In this document: one piece after another, positions 53,116 to 63,812 of the stretch
Numbering within the stretch: the stretch's first letter is position 1
How the letters are laid out: each line of letters opens with the position of its first letter
Translations under genes and position numbers: made by a program
The notes under the pieces: model-generated
Told to the model about the DNA's origin: nothing
What the model saw: the letters and a program-made list of their open reading frames with translations, nothing else
Databases searched by the model: none
Source: Bacteroidota bacterium
Lineage (GTDB): Bacteria; Bacteroidota; Bacteroidia; Chitinophagales; Chitinophagaceae
Direction: 5' to 3'
DNA length: 64,000 nucleotides
NCBI GenBank assembly: GCA_947451115.1
Contig: CANFXV010000004.1
Location: 29,271-93,270 of the forward strand

Positions 53116-55638
53116 TTAAAACAATTCTGGTTGTGCATCATTGGGATCTTTAATCACCACTTTATTTTCCCAATTCATTTCTACTGTTTTGGAAAAGTCC
53201 ACCAACTTGGTACCGATGGCTTTCCACCCCATCACATCGACCATTTTACTCACTTTAAACTTGGTTTTTCTCACTTGAGTGCCTCTTCCAGTACTTACTG
53301 CTAATATAGGCTCAGCAAAAGTTGATACAGTGACCAAGTAGTTACCAGCTCCTTCTTTGATAAAAGAGAAAGGCGTTTTCAAGGTGGTCGTTTCAATTAA
53401 GAAACGTTTAATATTGAATTGCAATTTATCTTTATCCAAATAAACAGCAGTGATTATTTTTTCTGGATCAAATTTCTCCATAAAAATTACTTTTTCAGGA
53501 TCAAATCTTTGACTTACTTCGGTATCTGTGACCTCATAATTCCCGTCCTTGGTAATGACTAGTAATTTCTCGTCTTCAAAGGTACCCAAATAAATTCCTT
53601 TTTCATCGGTATTTAAACGGCCAAACTTGTCATCAAACCAAAGTTTTCTGCCTACTAGAGTACTTTTACCGGCTTCCTTTAATTTAACAGCCTTCACCGG
53701 GTATTTAGTGACTTGATTGCCTACACTGCTTCTACCCTTTACTTCCAAGGAGTCAAAAAAGAAATCGAATTCTTTGATGCGCGCAGAGCAATTGGGGCTT
53801 AATATAATTTTTACTGATTCTGCTTCTCCATTTAGGTTAACAGATAGGTAGTGCACCTTAGACTTTTCAGCACTCTTCGCCAAGAAATATTCTTTATCCC
53901 GCGTAACACCGGTTACATTAAATCTTTTAGCATAAGCAATTCCTGTTGCCCCATCTGCATAAACCATATTGTATGTGGTTCTTTCGTCATTTTTTTGAAA
54001 CACCGCTGCATGGAGAATGTCTTTTCCGATAAATACTTTATCAGACACTTTAACGACTTTCATTACACCCGATTTAGAAAATGCAATAATGTCGTCATAA
54101 TCGGTACAATCAAATAAGAATTCATCCTTTTTCAAGCTAGTGCCAATAAAACCTTCTACTCGATTGATGTATAATTTAGTATTGGCTATGGCTACTTGTT
54201 TTACTTGAATGGTATCAAATTCTTTTATTTCAGTTTTTCTTTCTTTGCCTTTACCATATTTCTTCACTAGATTCTCGTAATAAGCTACCGCATAGTCCAC
54301 CAAATTAGCCAAATGATTTTTTACTTCTTTGATTTCTTCTTCGATGGTTTTAATTTGGGCGTTCAATTCATCAATATCCAATTTATAGATTCTTCTTACA
54401 GGCTTATCTGTTAATTTTAATAAATCGGCGCGTTCGATGGGTTTTTTAAATTTCTTCTTAAATGGTTGAAAGGCCTCATCAATGGCTTCAATTACTTTAT
54501 CCCAGGTAGCATGCTTTTTCTCTAATTGTTTATAAATTTTTTCTTCAAAGAAGATTTTTTCTAAGCTAGTAAAATGCCATTTGTCTTCTAATTCTTTCAA
54601 TTGAATTTGTAATTCAGCTTGCAACAAACCCTTGGTATGGTCTACAGAATGACGCAGCAAATCGGAAGCCCCTAAGAACTGTGGTCTTTGACCTACAATC
54701 ACACAGGCATTGGGCGAAATACTTATTTCACAATCTGTAAAGGCATACAAAGCATCAATGGTAATATCGGGAGAAATGCCAGTGGCTAAGTCAATCTGAA
54801 TTTCTACTTCGGCTGCTGTGACATCCGTTACTTTTCTAATTTTAATTTTTCCTTGATCATTGGCCTTGGTGATACTCTCCATTAATTGGGTAGTGGTCAC
54901 GCTGTAGGGCACATCTTTAATCAATAAAGTCTTTTTATCAAACTCTTCAATATGTGCACGCACCCTAATCTTTCCCCCTCTTTTGCCATCATTGTAATTC
55001 GAAGTATCAATCATGCCCCCTGTTTGAAAATCGGGCAACAATTCAAATTTTCTACCTCTTAAATGTTTGATGGCCGCTTCGGCCAATTCACAAAAATTAT
55101 GAGGTAATATTTTGGTAGATAATCCCACAGCAATACCATCTGCTCCTTGCGCTAATAATAAAGGAAACTTCATTGGAAGCGTTACTGGTTCTTGCTTACG
55201 ACCATCATAACTTAATGCCCAATCGGTGGTTTTGCCATTAAAGGCAACTTCTAATGCAAATTTGCTTAAACGTGCTTCGATGTATCTTGCTGCTGCGGCA
55301 TCGTCTCCTGTTCTCACATCACCCCAATTACCTTGGGTTTCCACCAGCATATCTTTTTGTCCAATATTAACTAGGGCATCTCCAATACTTGCATCTCCAT
55401 GGGGATGGTATTGCATACTTTGACCAATAATATTGGCCACTTTATTGAATCTTCCATCATCCATTTCCTTCATCGCGTGCAAGATTCTTCTTTGAACTGG
55501 TTTTAAACCATCTTCAATAGCTGGAACTGCTCTTTCTAAAATAACATAGGAAGCATAATCCAAAAACCAATTTTTATATTGGCCTTGAACACCCGATTCA
55601 TTGTCTGTTACTCTACTTAAATTTTTCTCTTTTGCCAT
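53116..55638 (-). CDS. parC: DNA topoisomerase IV subunit A
   Basis: An 840-residue type IIA topoisomerase A subunit. Near the N-terminus it has the quinolone-determining region with HPHGDASIGDALV (78-90), and the DNA-cleaving tyrosine Tyr119 in AAAARYIEARLS. A coiled-coil tower (about 330-460) and a C-terminal beta-pinwheel follow. The opening GVQGQYKNWFLDYASYVI is the Bacteroidota ParC form. It sits in the parE-DUF1835-cupin-parC-cvfB-thiolase operon. Confidence 0.95.
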   Translation of the reverse strand: MAKEKNLSRVTDNESGVQGQYKNWFLDYASYVILERAVPAIEDGLKPVQRRILHAMKEMDDGRFNKVANIIGQSMQYHPHGDASIGDALVNIGQKDMLVETQGNWGDVRTGDDAAAARYIEARLSKFALEVAFNGKTTDWALSYDGRKQEPVTLPMKFPLLLAQGADGIAVGLSTKILPHNFCELAEAAIKHLRGRKFELLPDFQTGGMIDTSNYNDGKRGGKIRVRAHIEEFDKKTLLIKDVPYSVTTTQLMESITKANDQGKIKIRKVTDVTAAEVEIQIDLATGISPDITIDALYAFTDCEISISPNACVIVGQRPQFLGASDLLRHSVDHTKGLLQAELQIQLKELEDKWHFTSLEKIFFEEKIYKQLEKKHATWDKVIEAIDEAFQPFKKKFKKPIERADLLKLTDKPVRRIYKLDIDELNAQIKTIEEEIKEVKNHLANLVDYAVAYYENLVKKYGKGKERKTEIKEFDTIQVKQVAIANTKLYINRVEGFIGTSLKKDEFLFDCTDYDDIIAFSKSGVMKVVKVSDKVFIGKDILHAAVFQKNDERTTYNMVYADGATGIAYAKRFNVTGVTRDKEYFLAKSAEKSKVHYLSVNLNGEAESVKIILSPNCSARIKEFDFFFDSLEVKGRSSVGNQVTKYPVKAVKLKEAGKSTLVGRKLWFDDKFGRLNTDEKGIYLGTFEDEKLLVITKDGNYEVTDTEVSQRFDPEKVIFMEKFDPEKIITAVYLDKDKLQFNIKRFLIETTTLKTPFSFIKEGAGNYLVTVSTFAEPILAVSTGRGTQVRKTKFKVSKMVDVMGWKAIGTKLVDFSKTVEMNWENKVVIKDPNDAQPELF

Positions 55639-55650
55639 ATTAATACTTAA

Positions 55651-56019
55651 TTAGAGACGGTGCGTATCTTCACTACCGTCCACTAAACTATTTAATTCTA
55701 TAAAAACAATATCGGTTATTGCGATCGTCTCGTGCCAAATATTGGGTTCGATGATGACTCTTGAAGGCGCTGTAATTTCTATTGTTCCTATTTCATTGTT
55801 TTTCAAATTTTTCCAGTTCATCGTTAAGGTTCCTTGAACCAATAACATTTCTTCGGGGTTTTTACCTGGCGATTTGCCAGTATGATAATGCTGGCCACTA
55901 ATAGATCCTGCTTTTCGGTACACGAGTAAAAACTCGCCAGTTCTATTGGTACTAAAATAATGCAGTGCTCCTCGCTCGTCAATTGCTTTTACATCGATAT
56001 TTGAAACGCTTACAATCAT
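55651..56019 (-). CDS. Cupin-fold protein
   Basis: A 122-residue single-domain cupin. The metal-site pattern GQHYHTGKSPGKNPEEM (residues 42-58) gives two His and a Glu, and a second motif, EPNIWHETIAI (91-101), gives the third His. Close relatives include WxcM-like sugar isomerases and unassigned cupins, so no reaction can be named. It lies 12 bases after the DUF1835 gene and 12 bases before parC; its presence within the topoisomerase operon is unexplained. Confidence 0.72.
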   Translation of the reverse strand: MIVSVSNIDVKAIDERGALHYFSTNRTGEFLLVYRKAGSISGQHYHTGKSPGKNPEEMLLVQGTLTMNWKNLKNNEIGTIEITAPSRVIIEPNIWHETIAITDIVFIELNSLVDGSEDTHRL

Positions 56020-56031
56020 TGCTTTATTTTA

Positions 56032-56862
56032 TTAATCTTCTACCACCACAGTTGAACCACCTGGCATCTGAACAATCATATCTTTCCAACCCTTTTCCCA
56101 ATTACCCACCATAACTATCTTACCTATTTCTGCCAATGCTTTTAATCTATATACAATAAAAGCATCTCCAGTTTTAATTTTCATCTTACTTAAAATATGC
56201 GCTAAAGCACTTGGAAGTTTTTGCGCATTTTTAGTCAATAAGGACAAAATTTCTTTATCGTAATAAGTAATGGGCATGCTGGCCAATTTTTTACCACCTT
56301 CTAAAAATCTTACCCCATCATTTTCTTGACAAGTCTTTTTCCATTCATCTGGATCCAACTCAAACTCACTTAAAGTAATGGGTCGGGCTAATTTTTTTGC
56401 CTTGATAAATTCTTTCGCAGGGATTTCAGATAAATGTACAGGATAAAATAATTGTCCTTTATCATTTAAAAAAGGCAAATTATTTAAATACAAAACTTGT
56501 AATCGGCCTTGATAGGGTTTTAACTGGCTCATCAACCAATAATAACCACTAACATCATGTGCATTCTGTCCCATCCAAATCCAAATTTCTTCTGCAGGAT
56601 CTTCTTCTAAACTTTGAATTAATTGATGCACCGTTAATTTATCATCTACAATAGCTAATTGATCTGTATAAGGAGAATGCATTAATACTTGTTCCCACCA
56701 TGTTCTTCTGGCTTGATAGCCTTCGGTTTCATAAATATCTAACAAGGGGCCAACTGCAAAATCATCTCTAATTTCTACAATTTTACCTGCTAAACTTTCA
56801 TCCAATTCAATGGCTGCTTCTAAGGCTGCAATATTTGCTGTATTAAATACTAAATGTATCAT
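56032..56862 (-). CDS. DUF1835/DUF3658 protein
   Basis: A 276-residue cytoplasmic protein. The N-terminal half, with [18 protein letters not shown] and [31 protein letters not shown] sequence, is DUF1835; the C-terminal half, about 150-276, is DUF3658-like. No enzyme activity is known for these domains. The start overlaps the end of parE by 20 bases, so translation is coupled, and the next gene is a cupin. Confidence 0.78.
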   Translation of the reverse strand: MIHLVFNTANIAALEAAIELDESLAGKIVEIRDDFAVGPLLDIYETEGYQARRTWWEQVLMHSPYTDQLAIVDDKLTVHQLIQSLEEDPAEEIWIWMGQNAHDVSGYYWLMSQLKPYQGRLQVLYLNNLPFLNDKGQLFYPVHLSEIPAKEFIKAKKLARPITLSEFELDPDEWKKTCQENDGVRFLEGGKKLASMPITYYDKEILSLLTKNAQKLPSALAHILSKMKIKTGDAFIVYRLKALAEIGKIVMVGNWEKGWKDMIVQMPGGSTVVVED

Positions 56863-58738
56863 GCGCTTTGTCCAATTCTACTTTTAAATTATTGATAATA
56901 AAGTCCTGTCTTTCTTGGGTATTCTTACCCATATAATATTCTAATAAATGTTGAATATGATCTCCTTGCTCTAAAATAACTGGGGCCAATTTAATATCGG
57001 CATTGATAAATTTCCCAAATTCCTCAGGACTAATCTCACCCAAACCTTTGAACCTAGTAATTTCTGGCTTAGTACCCAATTCTTTCATGGCGGCTTGTTT
57101 TTCTGTCTCGTTGTAACAATAAATGGTTTTTTGTTTGTTACGCACACGGAACAATGGAGTTTCTAAGACAAATACATGGCCCTTTTTTACTAAGTCTGGG
57201 AAAAATTGTAAAAAGAAAGTTAGAATCAATAAACGTATGTGCATCCCATCCACATCGGCATCGGTAGCAATCACAATTTGATTGTAACGCAAACCTTCTA
57301 AACCTTCTTCAATATTTAAAGCATGTTGCAATAAATTAAACTCCTCATTTTCGTACACTACTTTTTTGGTCAAGCCAAAGGCGTTTAAGGGCTTGCCTCT
57401 TAAACTGAATACCGCTTGGGTATCTACATTGCGTGATTTAGTAATGCTTCCACTGGCAGAGTCTCCCTCGGTAATAAACAAAGTACTTCCTTGTTGTAAG
57501 GAAATAAATATTTCTTTATTTTTTGTAGGCAAGTCGTCGTTCAAGTGCACGCGACAATCCCTTAATTTTTTATTATGCAGATTGGCTTTTTTAGCACGTT
57601 CATTCGCTAATTTTTTAATGCCAGCCAATTCTTTACGTTCATGTTCGTTTTGCTCAATGCGTTTTTTTAAGGCCTCAGCAGTAGCTGGATTACGGTGTAA
57701 GAAATTGTCTAATTCCTTGGCTAAAAATTCTGTCACAAAATTCTTCATGCTTGGCCCACCTTCTGCCACATTTTGAGAGCCTAATTTTGTTTTGGTTTGA
57801 CTTTCAAACACAGGCTCTTGCACACGCACCGAAACGGCGGCTACAATACTGGTTCTAATATCAGAGGCTTCATAATCCTTTTTATAATAATCGCGGATTA
57901 CTTTCACATAGGCTTCTCTAAATGCTTGTTGATGCGTACCCCCTTGGGTCGTGTATTGTCCATTGACAAAAGAAAAAATATCTTCTCCGTAATCGTTGTT
58001 GTGGGATAAAGCCACTTCAATATCGTCACCTTTTAAATGAATGATGGGATAACGAAGTTCATCTGGATTGGTTTTTCTTTCTAATAAATCCAACAATCCA
58101 TTCTTGCTCACATATTTCTTATCATTGAAAAGAATACTCAATCCTGCATTCAAATAACAATAATTCCAAAGTTGACCATCTATGTACTCATGAATAAAAT
58201 GGAAATTTTTAAACATGGAACTATCCGGGGTAAATACCACCAATGTGCCGTTGGCTTCGGTAGTTTTGGTTTCCTTGGTCTCCTCCATCAGCTGTCCCTT
58301 TTTGAAACTGGCTGATCTTTGTTTTCCTTCTCTAAAGGCAGTCACTAAAAAATCTTCACTTAAAGCGTTCACTGCTTTAGTACCCACACCATTCAAACCC
58401 ACCGATTTTTGAAAGGCCTTACTATCGTATTTGGCACCTGTATTTATTTTGCTAACGACATCTACAATTTTTCCTAAAGGAATTCCACGACCATAATCTC
58501 TAATAGTCACTGTTTTGTCCTGAATAGAAATTTCAATTTGTTTGCCATAGCCCATGGTATGTTCATCAATACAATTGTCTATGACTTCTTTCATCAACAC
58601 ATAAATTCCATCGTCTGGTGCCGAACCATCGCCCAATTTTCCGATGTACATCCCTGGTCTTAAACGAATGTGTTCCTTCCAGTCTAGGGATCTAATCGAG
58701 TCTTCGTTGTATTCAACCGGTAACTTTGTTTCTGCCAT
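56843..58738 (-). CDS. parE: DNA topoisomerase IV subunit B
   Basis: A 631-residue GHKL ATPase subunit from the ATG at 58736-58738 (a TTG three codons upstream is not needed). Bergerat-fold motifs are [10 protein letters not shown] (Asn and Glu for Mg-ATP) and [11 protein letters not shown]. The TOPRIM domain has [10 protein letters not shown] and the metal site [10 protein letters not shown]. With ParC it decatenates daughter chromosomes. The first gene of the operon; its stop codon overlaps DUF1835. Confidence 0.95.
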   Translation of the reverse strand: MAETKLPVEYNEDSIRSLDWKEHIRLRPGMYIGKLGDGSAPDDGIYVLMKEVIDNCIDEHTMGYGKQIEISIQDKTVTIRDYGRGIPLGKIVDVVSKINTGAKYDSKAFQKSVGLNGVGTKAVNALSEDFLVTAFREGKQRSASFKKGQLMEETKETKTTEANGTLVVFTPDSSMFKNFHFIHEYIDGQLWNYCYLNAGLSILFNDKKYVSKNGLLDLLERKTNPDELRYPIIHLKGDDIEVALSHNNDYGEDIFSFVNGQYTTQGGTHQQAFREAYVKVIRDYYKKDYEASDIRTSIVAAVSVRVQEPVFESQTKTKLGSQNVAEGGPSMKNFVTEFLAKELDNFLHRNPATAEALKKRIEQNEHERKELAGIKKLANERAKKANLHNKKLRDCRVHLNDDLPTKNKEIFISLQQGSTLFITEGDSASGSITKSRNVDTQAVFSLRGKPLNAFGLTKKVVYENEEFNLLQHALNIEEGLEGLRYNQIVIATDADVDGMHIRLLILTFFLQFFPDLVKKGHVFVLETPLFRVRNKQKTIYCYNETEKQAAMKELGTKPEITRFKGLGEISPEEFGKFINADIKLAPVILEQGDHIQHLLEYYMGKNTQERQDFIINNLKVELDKAHDTFSI

Positions 58739-58912
58739 AATTATCAATGCTTTAGGGGCAAAAAATGCCCTTGTCCGTCTGCAAATCTAATGAGCACGGT
58801 GGTTACCCCAATTTTACTTTTCACCAATTCTCTCTTTTATGTGGATAAACGATTATTCTCTTATCTTTAAAGCATCAAAACCGACCCAAAATACCCCATT
58901 GTTGACCTTGAT

Positions 58913-59404
58913 TTGATCAAATCCAAGGCGACTGCGCTAGCCCAAGAAAATGATCAATTTCAGACCTATTTGAGGCAATTAGACAGTCAGGAATTAGATA
59001 AAGCGGTGTTTGAGCTCTCCGAAAGCATTAGTCCGATGATCAATTGTACCGATTGTGGTAATTGCTGCAAGAGTTTAATGGTGAATATTGATGAAGCGGA
59101 AGCAACTAATTTAGCCCAACATTTGGGTAAATCTAGGGAGGAATTTGAGGAAGCCTATATATCCAAAGGAGAATCAGGGCGGATGGTGATTAATGCCATT
59201 CCCTGTCATTTTTTGGTAGACAATAGTTGTAGTGTCTATGAACATCGTTTTGCAGGATGCAGAGAATTTCCTGCTTTTCATGTACCCGATTTTAATAAAA
59301 GATTATTTACTACCTATATGCATTATGATCGATGCCCCATTATTTTTAATGTGATGGAGCATTTAAAGTTCAATTTACAGTTTAAGCCTTCGAGTCAACC
59401 ATGA
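58913..59404 (+). CDS. YkgJ-family cysteine cluster protein
   Basis: A 163-residue protein with a zinc- or iron-binding cysteine cluster: NCTDCGNCCKSLMVN (residues 44-58), then IPCHFLVDNSCSVYEHRFAGCREFPAF with further Cys. Family members bind metal or an Fe-S cluster; their role is unknown. No ATG occurs before the first cysteines, so TTG at 58913 is the most likely start. The last four bases (ATGA) contain the ATG of the NamZ-like gene, so the two are cotranslated. Confidence 0.8.
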   Translation: MIKSKATALAQENDQFQTYLRQLDSQELDKAVFELSESISPMINCTDCGNCCKSLMVNIDEAEATNLAQHLGKSREEFEEAYISKGESGRMVINAIPCHFLVDNSCSVYEHRFAGCREFPAFHVPDFNKRLFTTYMHYDRCPIIFNVMEHLKFNLQFKPSSQP

Positions 59405-60570
59405 GTATACAATTTGGAATAGATACTTTATTAGCCAAGGCTCCAGATTGGAAAACCAAAAGAATTGCTTTTTTGACCAATGATGCGGCCAGAACTTCCA
59501 AAGGCTTATCGAGTAGAAAGGCTTTATTAGAGGCAGGATTTAACCTTGTATTGTTATTTTCTCCAGAACATGGAATTTCGACTAAAGGAGCAGATGGATT
59601 TAAAATAAATAATTCAATAGACCCCATTACTCAATTGCCCATCATTAGTTTGTACAATGAAAAACTAGTGCCCACCAAGGAAGATCTAAAGGATATTGAT
59701 GTTTTGGTTTTTGATGTACCCGATGCTGGTACTCGTTTTTATACCTATTTATGGACGATGAGTTATTTTATGGAAGCTGCGGCACAATTTAATTTACCCA
59801 TTTATCTATTAGACAGACCCAATCCATTGGGTGGTTTATTCTCCATGGTGGAAGGCCCTATGCTAGATGAATCATTAAGTAGTTTTATTGGCAGGTTCCC
59901 CATGCCTATCAAACATCAATCCACCTTTGGAGAATTGGCAATGTATTTTAATGATTGTCAAAATTGGAAGGCTGCATTAGAGGTGATACCCTGTAAAAAT
60001 TGGAAAAGAGAAGATTTATTCTTTGATTGGAATATTAAATGGATTAACCCATCACCGGCCCTTCAAAATTTTGAAGCCTGCTTACTCTATCCAGGATTAT
60101 GTTTGTTTGAGGCGACCAATGTTTCTGTGGGTAGAGGTTCGGATTATTCATTTGAATGGATTGGGGCTAGTTGGTTCAATATGCCTGCCATTGTGATGGT
60201 TTGGCAAAATATTTTGAAAGACGATATAAAGATTGAAACCTTAAGATTGACCCTGCTCATTGATGATGAAGTGGAAGACATCAAAGGTTTAAGAATAAAA
60301 GTAATTGCCCCTAATATATTTAATCCGGTTTTGACAGGGCTGATTTTATTAAAACTAATCAAAGACATACACCCACAAGATTTCAAATGGCAGGCCTATC
60401 CCACCAACGTGAATCCATCTGGGGCCAATCATTTATCTTTACTCCTTGGAATTCCAGATGCTGAAAAACTATTTGACCTTCCTTTAAAAGATTGGTTAAA
60501 TAAAGTAGTAGCTGCCTTAAAAGTAACCCAATGGGAAAAAACAATGAGTCCCTTTTTATTGTATGATTAA
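59401..60570 (+). CDS. NamZ-type exo-beta-N-acetylmuramidase family protein (DUF1343)
   Basis: A 389-residue DUF1343 protein. The N-terminal Rossmann-like domain has LLFSPEHGISTKG (Glu56, His57) and VFDVPDAGTRFYTYLWTMSY, and the C-terminal part has VNPSGANHLSLLLGI. Relatives such as NamZ remove terminal N-acetylmuramic acid from peptidoglycan fragments. No signal peptide is visible, unlike exported relatives, so a cytoplasmic cell-wall recycling role fits (inference). The ATG overlaps the YkgJ-like stop by four bases. Confidence 0.85.
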   Translation: MSIQFGIDTLLAKAPDWKTKRIAFLTNDAARTSKGLSSRKALLEAGFNLVLLFSPEHGISTKGADGFKINNSIDPITQLPIISLYNEKLVPTKEDLKDIDVLVFDVPDAGTRFYTYLWTMSYFMEAAAQFNLPIYLLDRPNPLGGLFSMVEGPMLDESLSSFIGRFPMPIKHQSTFGELAMYFNDCQNWKAALEVIPCKNWKREDLFFDWNIKWINPSPALQNFEACLLYPGLCLFEATNVSVGRGSDYSFEWIGASWFNMPAIVMVWQNILKDDIKIETLRLTLLIDDEVEDIKGLRIKVIAPNIFNPVLTGLILLKLIKDIHPQDFKWQAYPTNVNPSGANHLSLLLGIPDAEKLFDLPLKDWLNKVVAALKVTQWEKTMSPFLLYD

Positions 60571-60579
60571 TCAACCAAT

Positions 60580-62595
60580 ATGAAAAAAACATTTCTACCT
60601 AAAACTATTTTATGGACTTTATTATCAGGATTTTTTTTCTTGGTAGTAATGACTGTATTAAGAACTGTTTTTGTTTATCGCTTTAAAGCACCTGTTTCAG
60701 GGGATAATATTTTAGGTGCAGCTTATAGGCTTGGCTTTAGATATGATCTCAGGTATGTGGCTATTGTTATGCTGTTGGTTTTACTTTTTTCTTATATAAA
60801 ACCAATTCATCCATTCCAACAAAACATAGGCAAGCTATTAGGGAAACTAATCTGGATGGTCTTTGGCACAGTATTACTTTTATTTTATACCGCAGACTTT
60901 ATACATTATGCCTATGTACACCAAAGACTAAATGCCAGTATATTAAGTTATATCGACAATCCACTTATTTCTTTACAAATGATGTGGCAATCTTATCCTA
61001 TCCTTCTTATTCTATTGGTATTTGTACTCATTGAATTTGCCTTGTTTAAATTTATTTCTTTTACTTATGCATTAAGTAATAAACACAAATCATCCAACAG
61101 TAGGATAAAAAATATATGCATACATATTGTTTTCTTTTTTGTGCTCATATATAGTGCCATTGGAAATATAGTTTATTCAGGTGGCCAATATCCATTAAGA
61201 TGGAGTGATGCCTATAGTTTAGGCACCGATTATAAAGCCAACGTAGCATTGAACCCAATGCAGTCATTTTTCAGTACCCTTAATTTTAGGTCTGCTAAAA
61301 TAGATACCAACTTGATAAAAAATAATTATGGTTTATTAGCCAATTATTTGTCTATCCCAAGCAATCAACAGGATGCAAATAATTTTCAATTTTCAAGAAT
61401 TAATATTCCTGCAGCCAATGATACGACTGCGCCTAAAATAAAAAACGTTGTACTAGTAATTTGTGAATCTTTTTCGGCATATAAAAGTTCCATGATGGGT
61501 AATCCATTAAATACTACCCCTTATTTCAATTCAATGAAAGAGCAGGGAGTATATTTCAATAGAGCTTTCTCTCCTGCTTATGGCACTGCTAGAGGTGTAT
61601 GGGCAATTTTAACAGGTACGCCAGATATTTTGGAAGGAAAAACTTCCAGCAGAAACCCGTTGGCCGTGGATCAGCATTCCATTATGTCTGAGTTTAAAAA
61701 TTTTGAAAAATATTATTTCTTAGGGGGAAGCACTAGCTGGGCAAATATTAGAGGGGTACTTACTAATAATATTGACCATTTAAAAATTTATGAACAAGGC
61801 AGCTACCAATCTAGTGAAATTAATGTATGGGGTATCAGCGATAAAGATTTGTTCATGGAAGCCAACAAAACGTTAAGCAGCAATACCAAGCCTTTCTTTG
61901 CCATAATTCAAACGGCAGACAACCATCGTCCTTATACCATTCCTGCTGCAGATTTGAAAATTTTTAAGAAAAAAAATGTGGCTAAGGATTCTTTGTTAAA
62001 ATTTGGATTTGAGAACAACGATGAATACAATGCCTTTCGCTATACCGATTTTTGTATCGAGCAATTTATAGAAGCGGCTAAGAAAGAAAAATATTTTAAT
62101 GAAACCTTATTTGTATTTATAGGCGACCATGGTATTAAAGGGGATGCAGGCAATATGTTGCCTAAATCTTTTACTGAACAAGGTCTAACCAATATGCATA
62201 TCCCCTTTTTATTTTATGCACCTAAAATATTAAAAGCTAAAGAATACCCGATGCCCGTTTCGCAGGTGGATGTCCTGCCAAGTATTGCTTCCTTATGTAA
62301 TTTGCCATATACCAATACCACCTTGGGTAAAAATGTTTTTGCGACAGTTCAACAAAACAAAAACACCATTTTTTTATACGACGATTTCAATCAGCAAATT
62401 GGGGTATTGAACAATGACTACTATTATGGGTATCAATTAAAAAATCCTAATAAACCCATATTTGAAAGTGTGGTCAGTAATAATATAGTGAAAAACGATA
62501 GTATACAAAAGCAAATGGACATTTTAACCAAGACCATGTATGAAACATCGAAATACATGTTAATTCATAATCAAAAGCTACCTATTAAAAACTAG
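60580..62595 (+). CDS. LtaS-like sulfatase-fold membrane enzyme
   Basis: A 671-residue protein with about five N-terminal membrane helices (to about residue 210) and a C-terminal sulfatase-fold domain facing the periplasm. Metal-site residues are Glu296 in VICESFSAYKSS and nucleophile Thr336 in PAYGTARGV, followed by ADNHRPYT and FIGDHGIKGD. LTA-synthase relatives transfer phosphoglycerol or phosphoethanolamine. A Gram-negative organism has no lipoteichoic acid, so another envelope glycan or lipid is the likely acceptor (inference). It follows the NamZ-like gene by 9 bases. Confidence 0.87.
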   Translation: MKKTFLPKTILWTLLSGFFFLVVMTVLRTVFVYRFKAPVSGDNILGAAYRLGFRYDLRYVAIVMLLVLLFSYIKPIHPFQQNIGKLLGKLIWMVFGTVLLLFYTADFIHYAYVHQRLNASILSYIDNPLISLQMMWQSYPILLILLVFVLIEFALFKFISFTYALSNKHKSSNSRIKNICIHIVFFFVLIYSAIGNIVYSGGQYPLRWSDAYSLGTDYKANVALNPMQSFFSTLNFRSAKIDTNLIKNNYGLLANYLSIPSNQQDANNFQFSRINIPAANDTTAPKIKNVVLVICESFSAYKSSMMGNPLNTTPYFNSMKEQGVYFNRAFSPAYGTARGVWAILTGTPDILEGKTSSRNPLAVDQHSIMSEFKNFEKYYFLGGSTSWANIRGVLTNNIDHLKIYEQGSYQSSEINVWGISDKDLFMEANKTLSSNTKPFFAIIQTADNHRPYTIPAADLKIFKKKNVAKDSLLKFGFENNDEYNAFRYTDFCIEQFIEAAKKEKYFNETLFVFIGDHGIKGDAGNMLPKSFTEQGLTNMHIPFLFYAPKILKAKEYPMPVSQVDVLPSIASLCNLPYTNTTLGKNVFATVQQNKNTIFLYDDFNQQIGVLNNDYYYGYQLKNPNKPIFESVVSNNIVKNDSIQKQMDILTKTMYETSKYMLIHNQKLPIKN

Positions 62596-62602
62596 CTAAA
62601 AC

Positions 62603-63796
62603 TTATACGATTTCAGGCATTTCCTTTTTCTCCACTCTTTTGGTACCTGCATATAATTCATATTCTAATAACCTGCAATCAATAGTGGCATTGTAAAATT
62701 CTATACGTCTGCTAGGTTTCAGTCTTACTTTCTTTGCCAATTCTAAATTGCCGGTAAATATATAACCGGTATACCCTTTACAACTATTTTTCAAAAAGTC
62801 TCCCATTCTTGCATAAGTGGCTTCTAATTCCAACTCCTCTCCTAATCTTTCTCCATATTCTGGATTAAACATAACTACTGCCCCTTCTGTATTGGAAGGA
62901 ACATTCGTCTGCTCGAAATCACAGTCTTGAAAATATATTAAATGATCTACGCCTGCCATAGTAGCATTGGTCTTTGCCGTTTCAGTGGCGCGCTTACTAA
63001 TATCAGAGGCTATAATTTGTAGTCCAGGTATTTTAATGATTTGTTCTTTCAATTTAGCATTCTCTACTTCGTACATTTCTTTTTTATAACCTAGAATATG
63101 CATAAATGCATACTGGGTTCTCAGTAAACCAGGCACTCTATTAGTAGCAATAAGTGCTGCTTCAATGGCCAATGTACCTGAACCGCACATTGGATTAACA
63201 AAGGCTCCTTTTCTATCCCATTTTGTAGAAAGTATGGTGGCGGCGGCTAAGGCTTCTAACAGGGGAGCCGTACCTGGTAATTTTCTATAACCATGTTTCG
63301 CTAAAGTTTCACCTGAAGTATCTAAGAAAACTTCCGCTTCATCATTTTTCCAAAATAAATATACCACTGCACCTGCTAAATCGGAACCAGTGGATGGACG
63401 TTGTTGAGTCACTTCACGCATTCTATCAACAATGGCATCTTTCACTCTTAAATTGGCAAATAAATTCGTTGATATAGTTGGATGAAATACATTACTGGTC
63501 ACTGAAAAATAACCTTTTGGATCAATGACCTTTTCCCAGGCAATCTTTACTAAATTATTATAAAGCTCATTTGGGTCATTACAAATGAATGACTTTAAAG
63601 AATACATTACCTGACTGGCGCATCTTAAATTTAAATTCAATTTAATACAATCCTGCACAGTACCTGTTAGTTCCACGCCCGTTTGAAAAACCCTGTCTGG
63701 GGTAAAACCTAAGGCAACTACTTCTTTATTTAAAGCAGGTGCTAACCATTTATGACAGGTAATGATAATTTTATTGGGCGTAGTGAAAACTTGCAT
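62603..63796 (-). CDS. THUMP-domain class I methyltransferase, RlmL-like
   Basis: A 397-residue protein from the ATG at 63794-63796 (an upstream TTG would extend it into the terminator). The THUMP RNA-binding domain covers about 50-165. The methyltransferase domain has NPMCGSGTLAIEAALIATNR (SAM site) and FNPEYGERLG, the Bacteroidota form of the catalytic NPPY motif. It matches the N-terminal half of RlmKL and probably makes m2G2445 in 23S rRNA. It is convergent with the LtaS-like gene. Confidence 0.88.
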   Translation of the reverse strand: MQVFTTPNKIIITCHKWLAPALNKEVVALGFTPDRVFQTGVELTGTVQDCIKLNLNLRCASQVMYSLKSFICNDPNELYNNLVKIAWEKVIDPKGYFSVTSNVFHPTISTNLFANLRVKDAIVDRMREVTQQRPSTGSDLAGAVVYLFWKNDEAEVFLDTSGETLAKHGYRKLPGTAPLLEALAAATILSTKWDRKGAFVNPMCGSGTLAIEAALIATNRVPGLLRTQYAFMHILGYKKEMYEVENAKLKEQIIKIPGLQIIASDISKRATETAKTNATMAGVDHLIYFQDCDFEQTNVPSNTEGAVVMFNPEYGERLGEELELEATYARMGDFLKNSCKGYTGYIFTGNLELAKKVRLKPSRRIEFYNATIDCRLLEYELYAGTKRVEKKEMPEIV

Positions 63797-63812
63797 GCAA
63801 CGAAGGTATTTT

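Noticed and set aside
53851..58412. Plus-strand open frames within parC and parE
   Set aside because: They lie antisense to clear topoisomerase genes and have no motif of their own.
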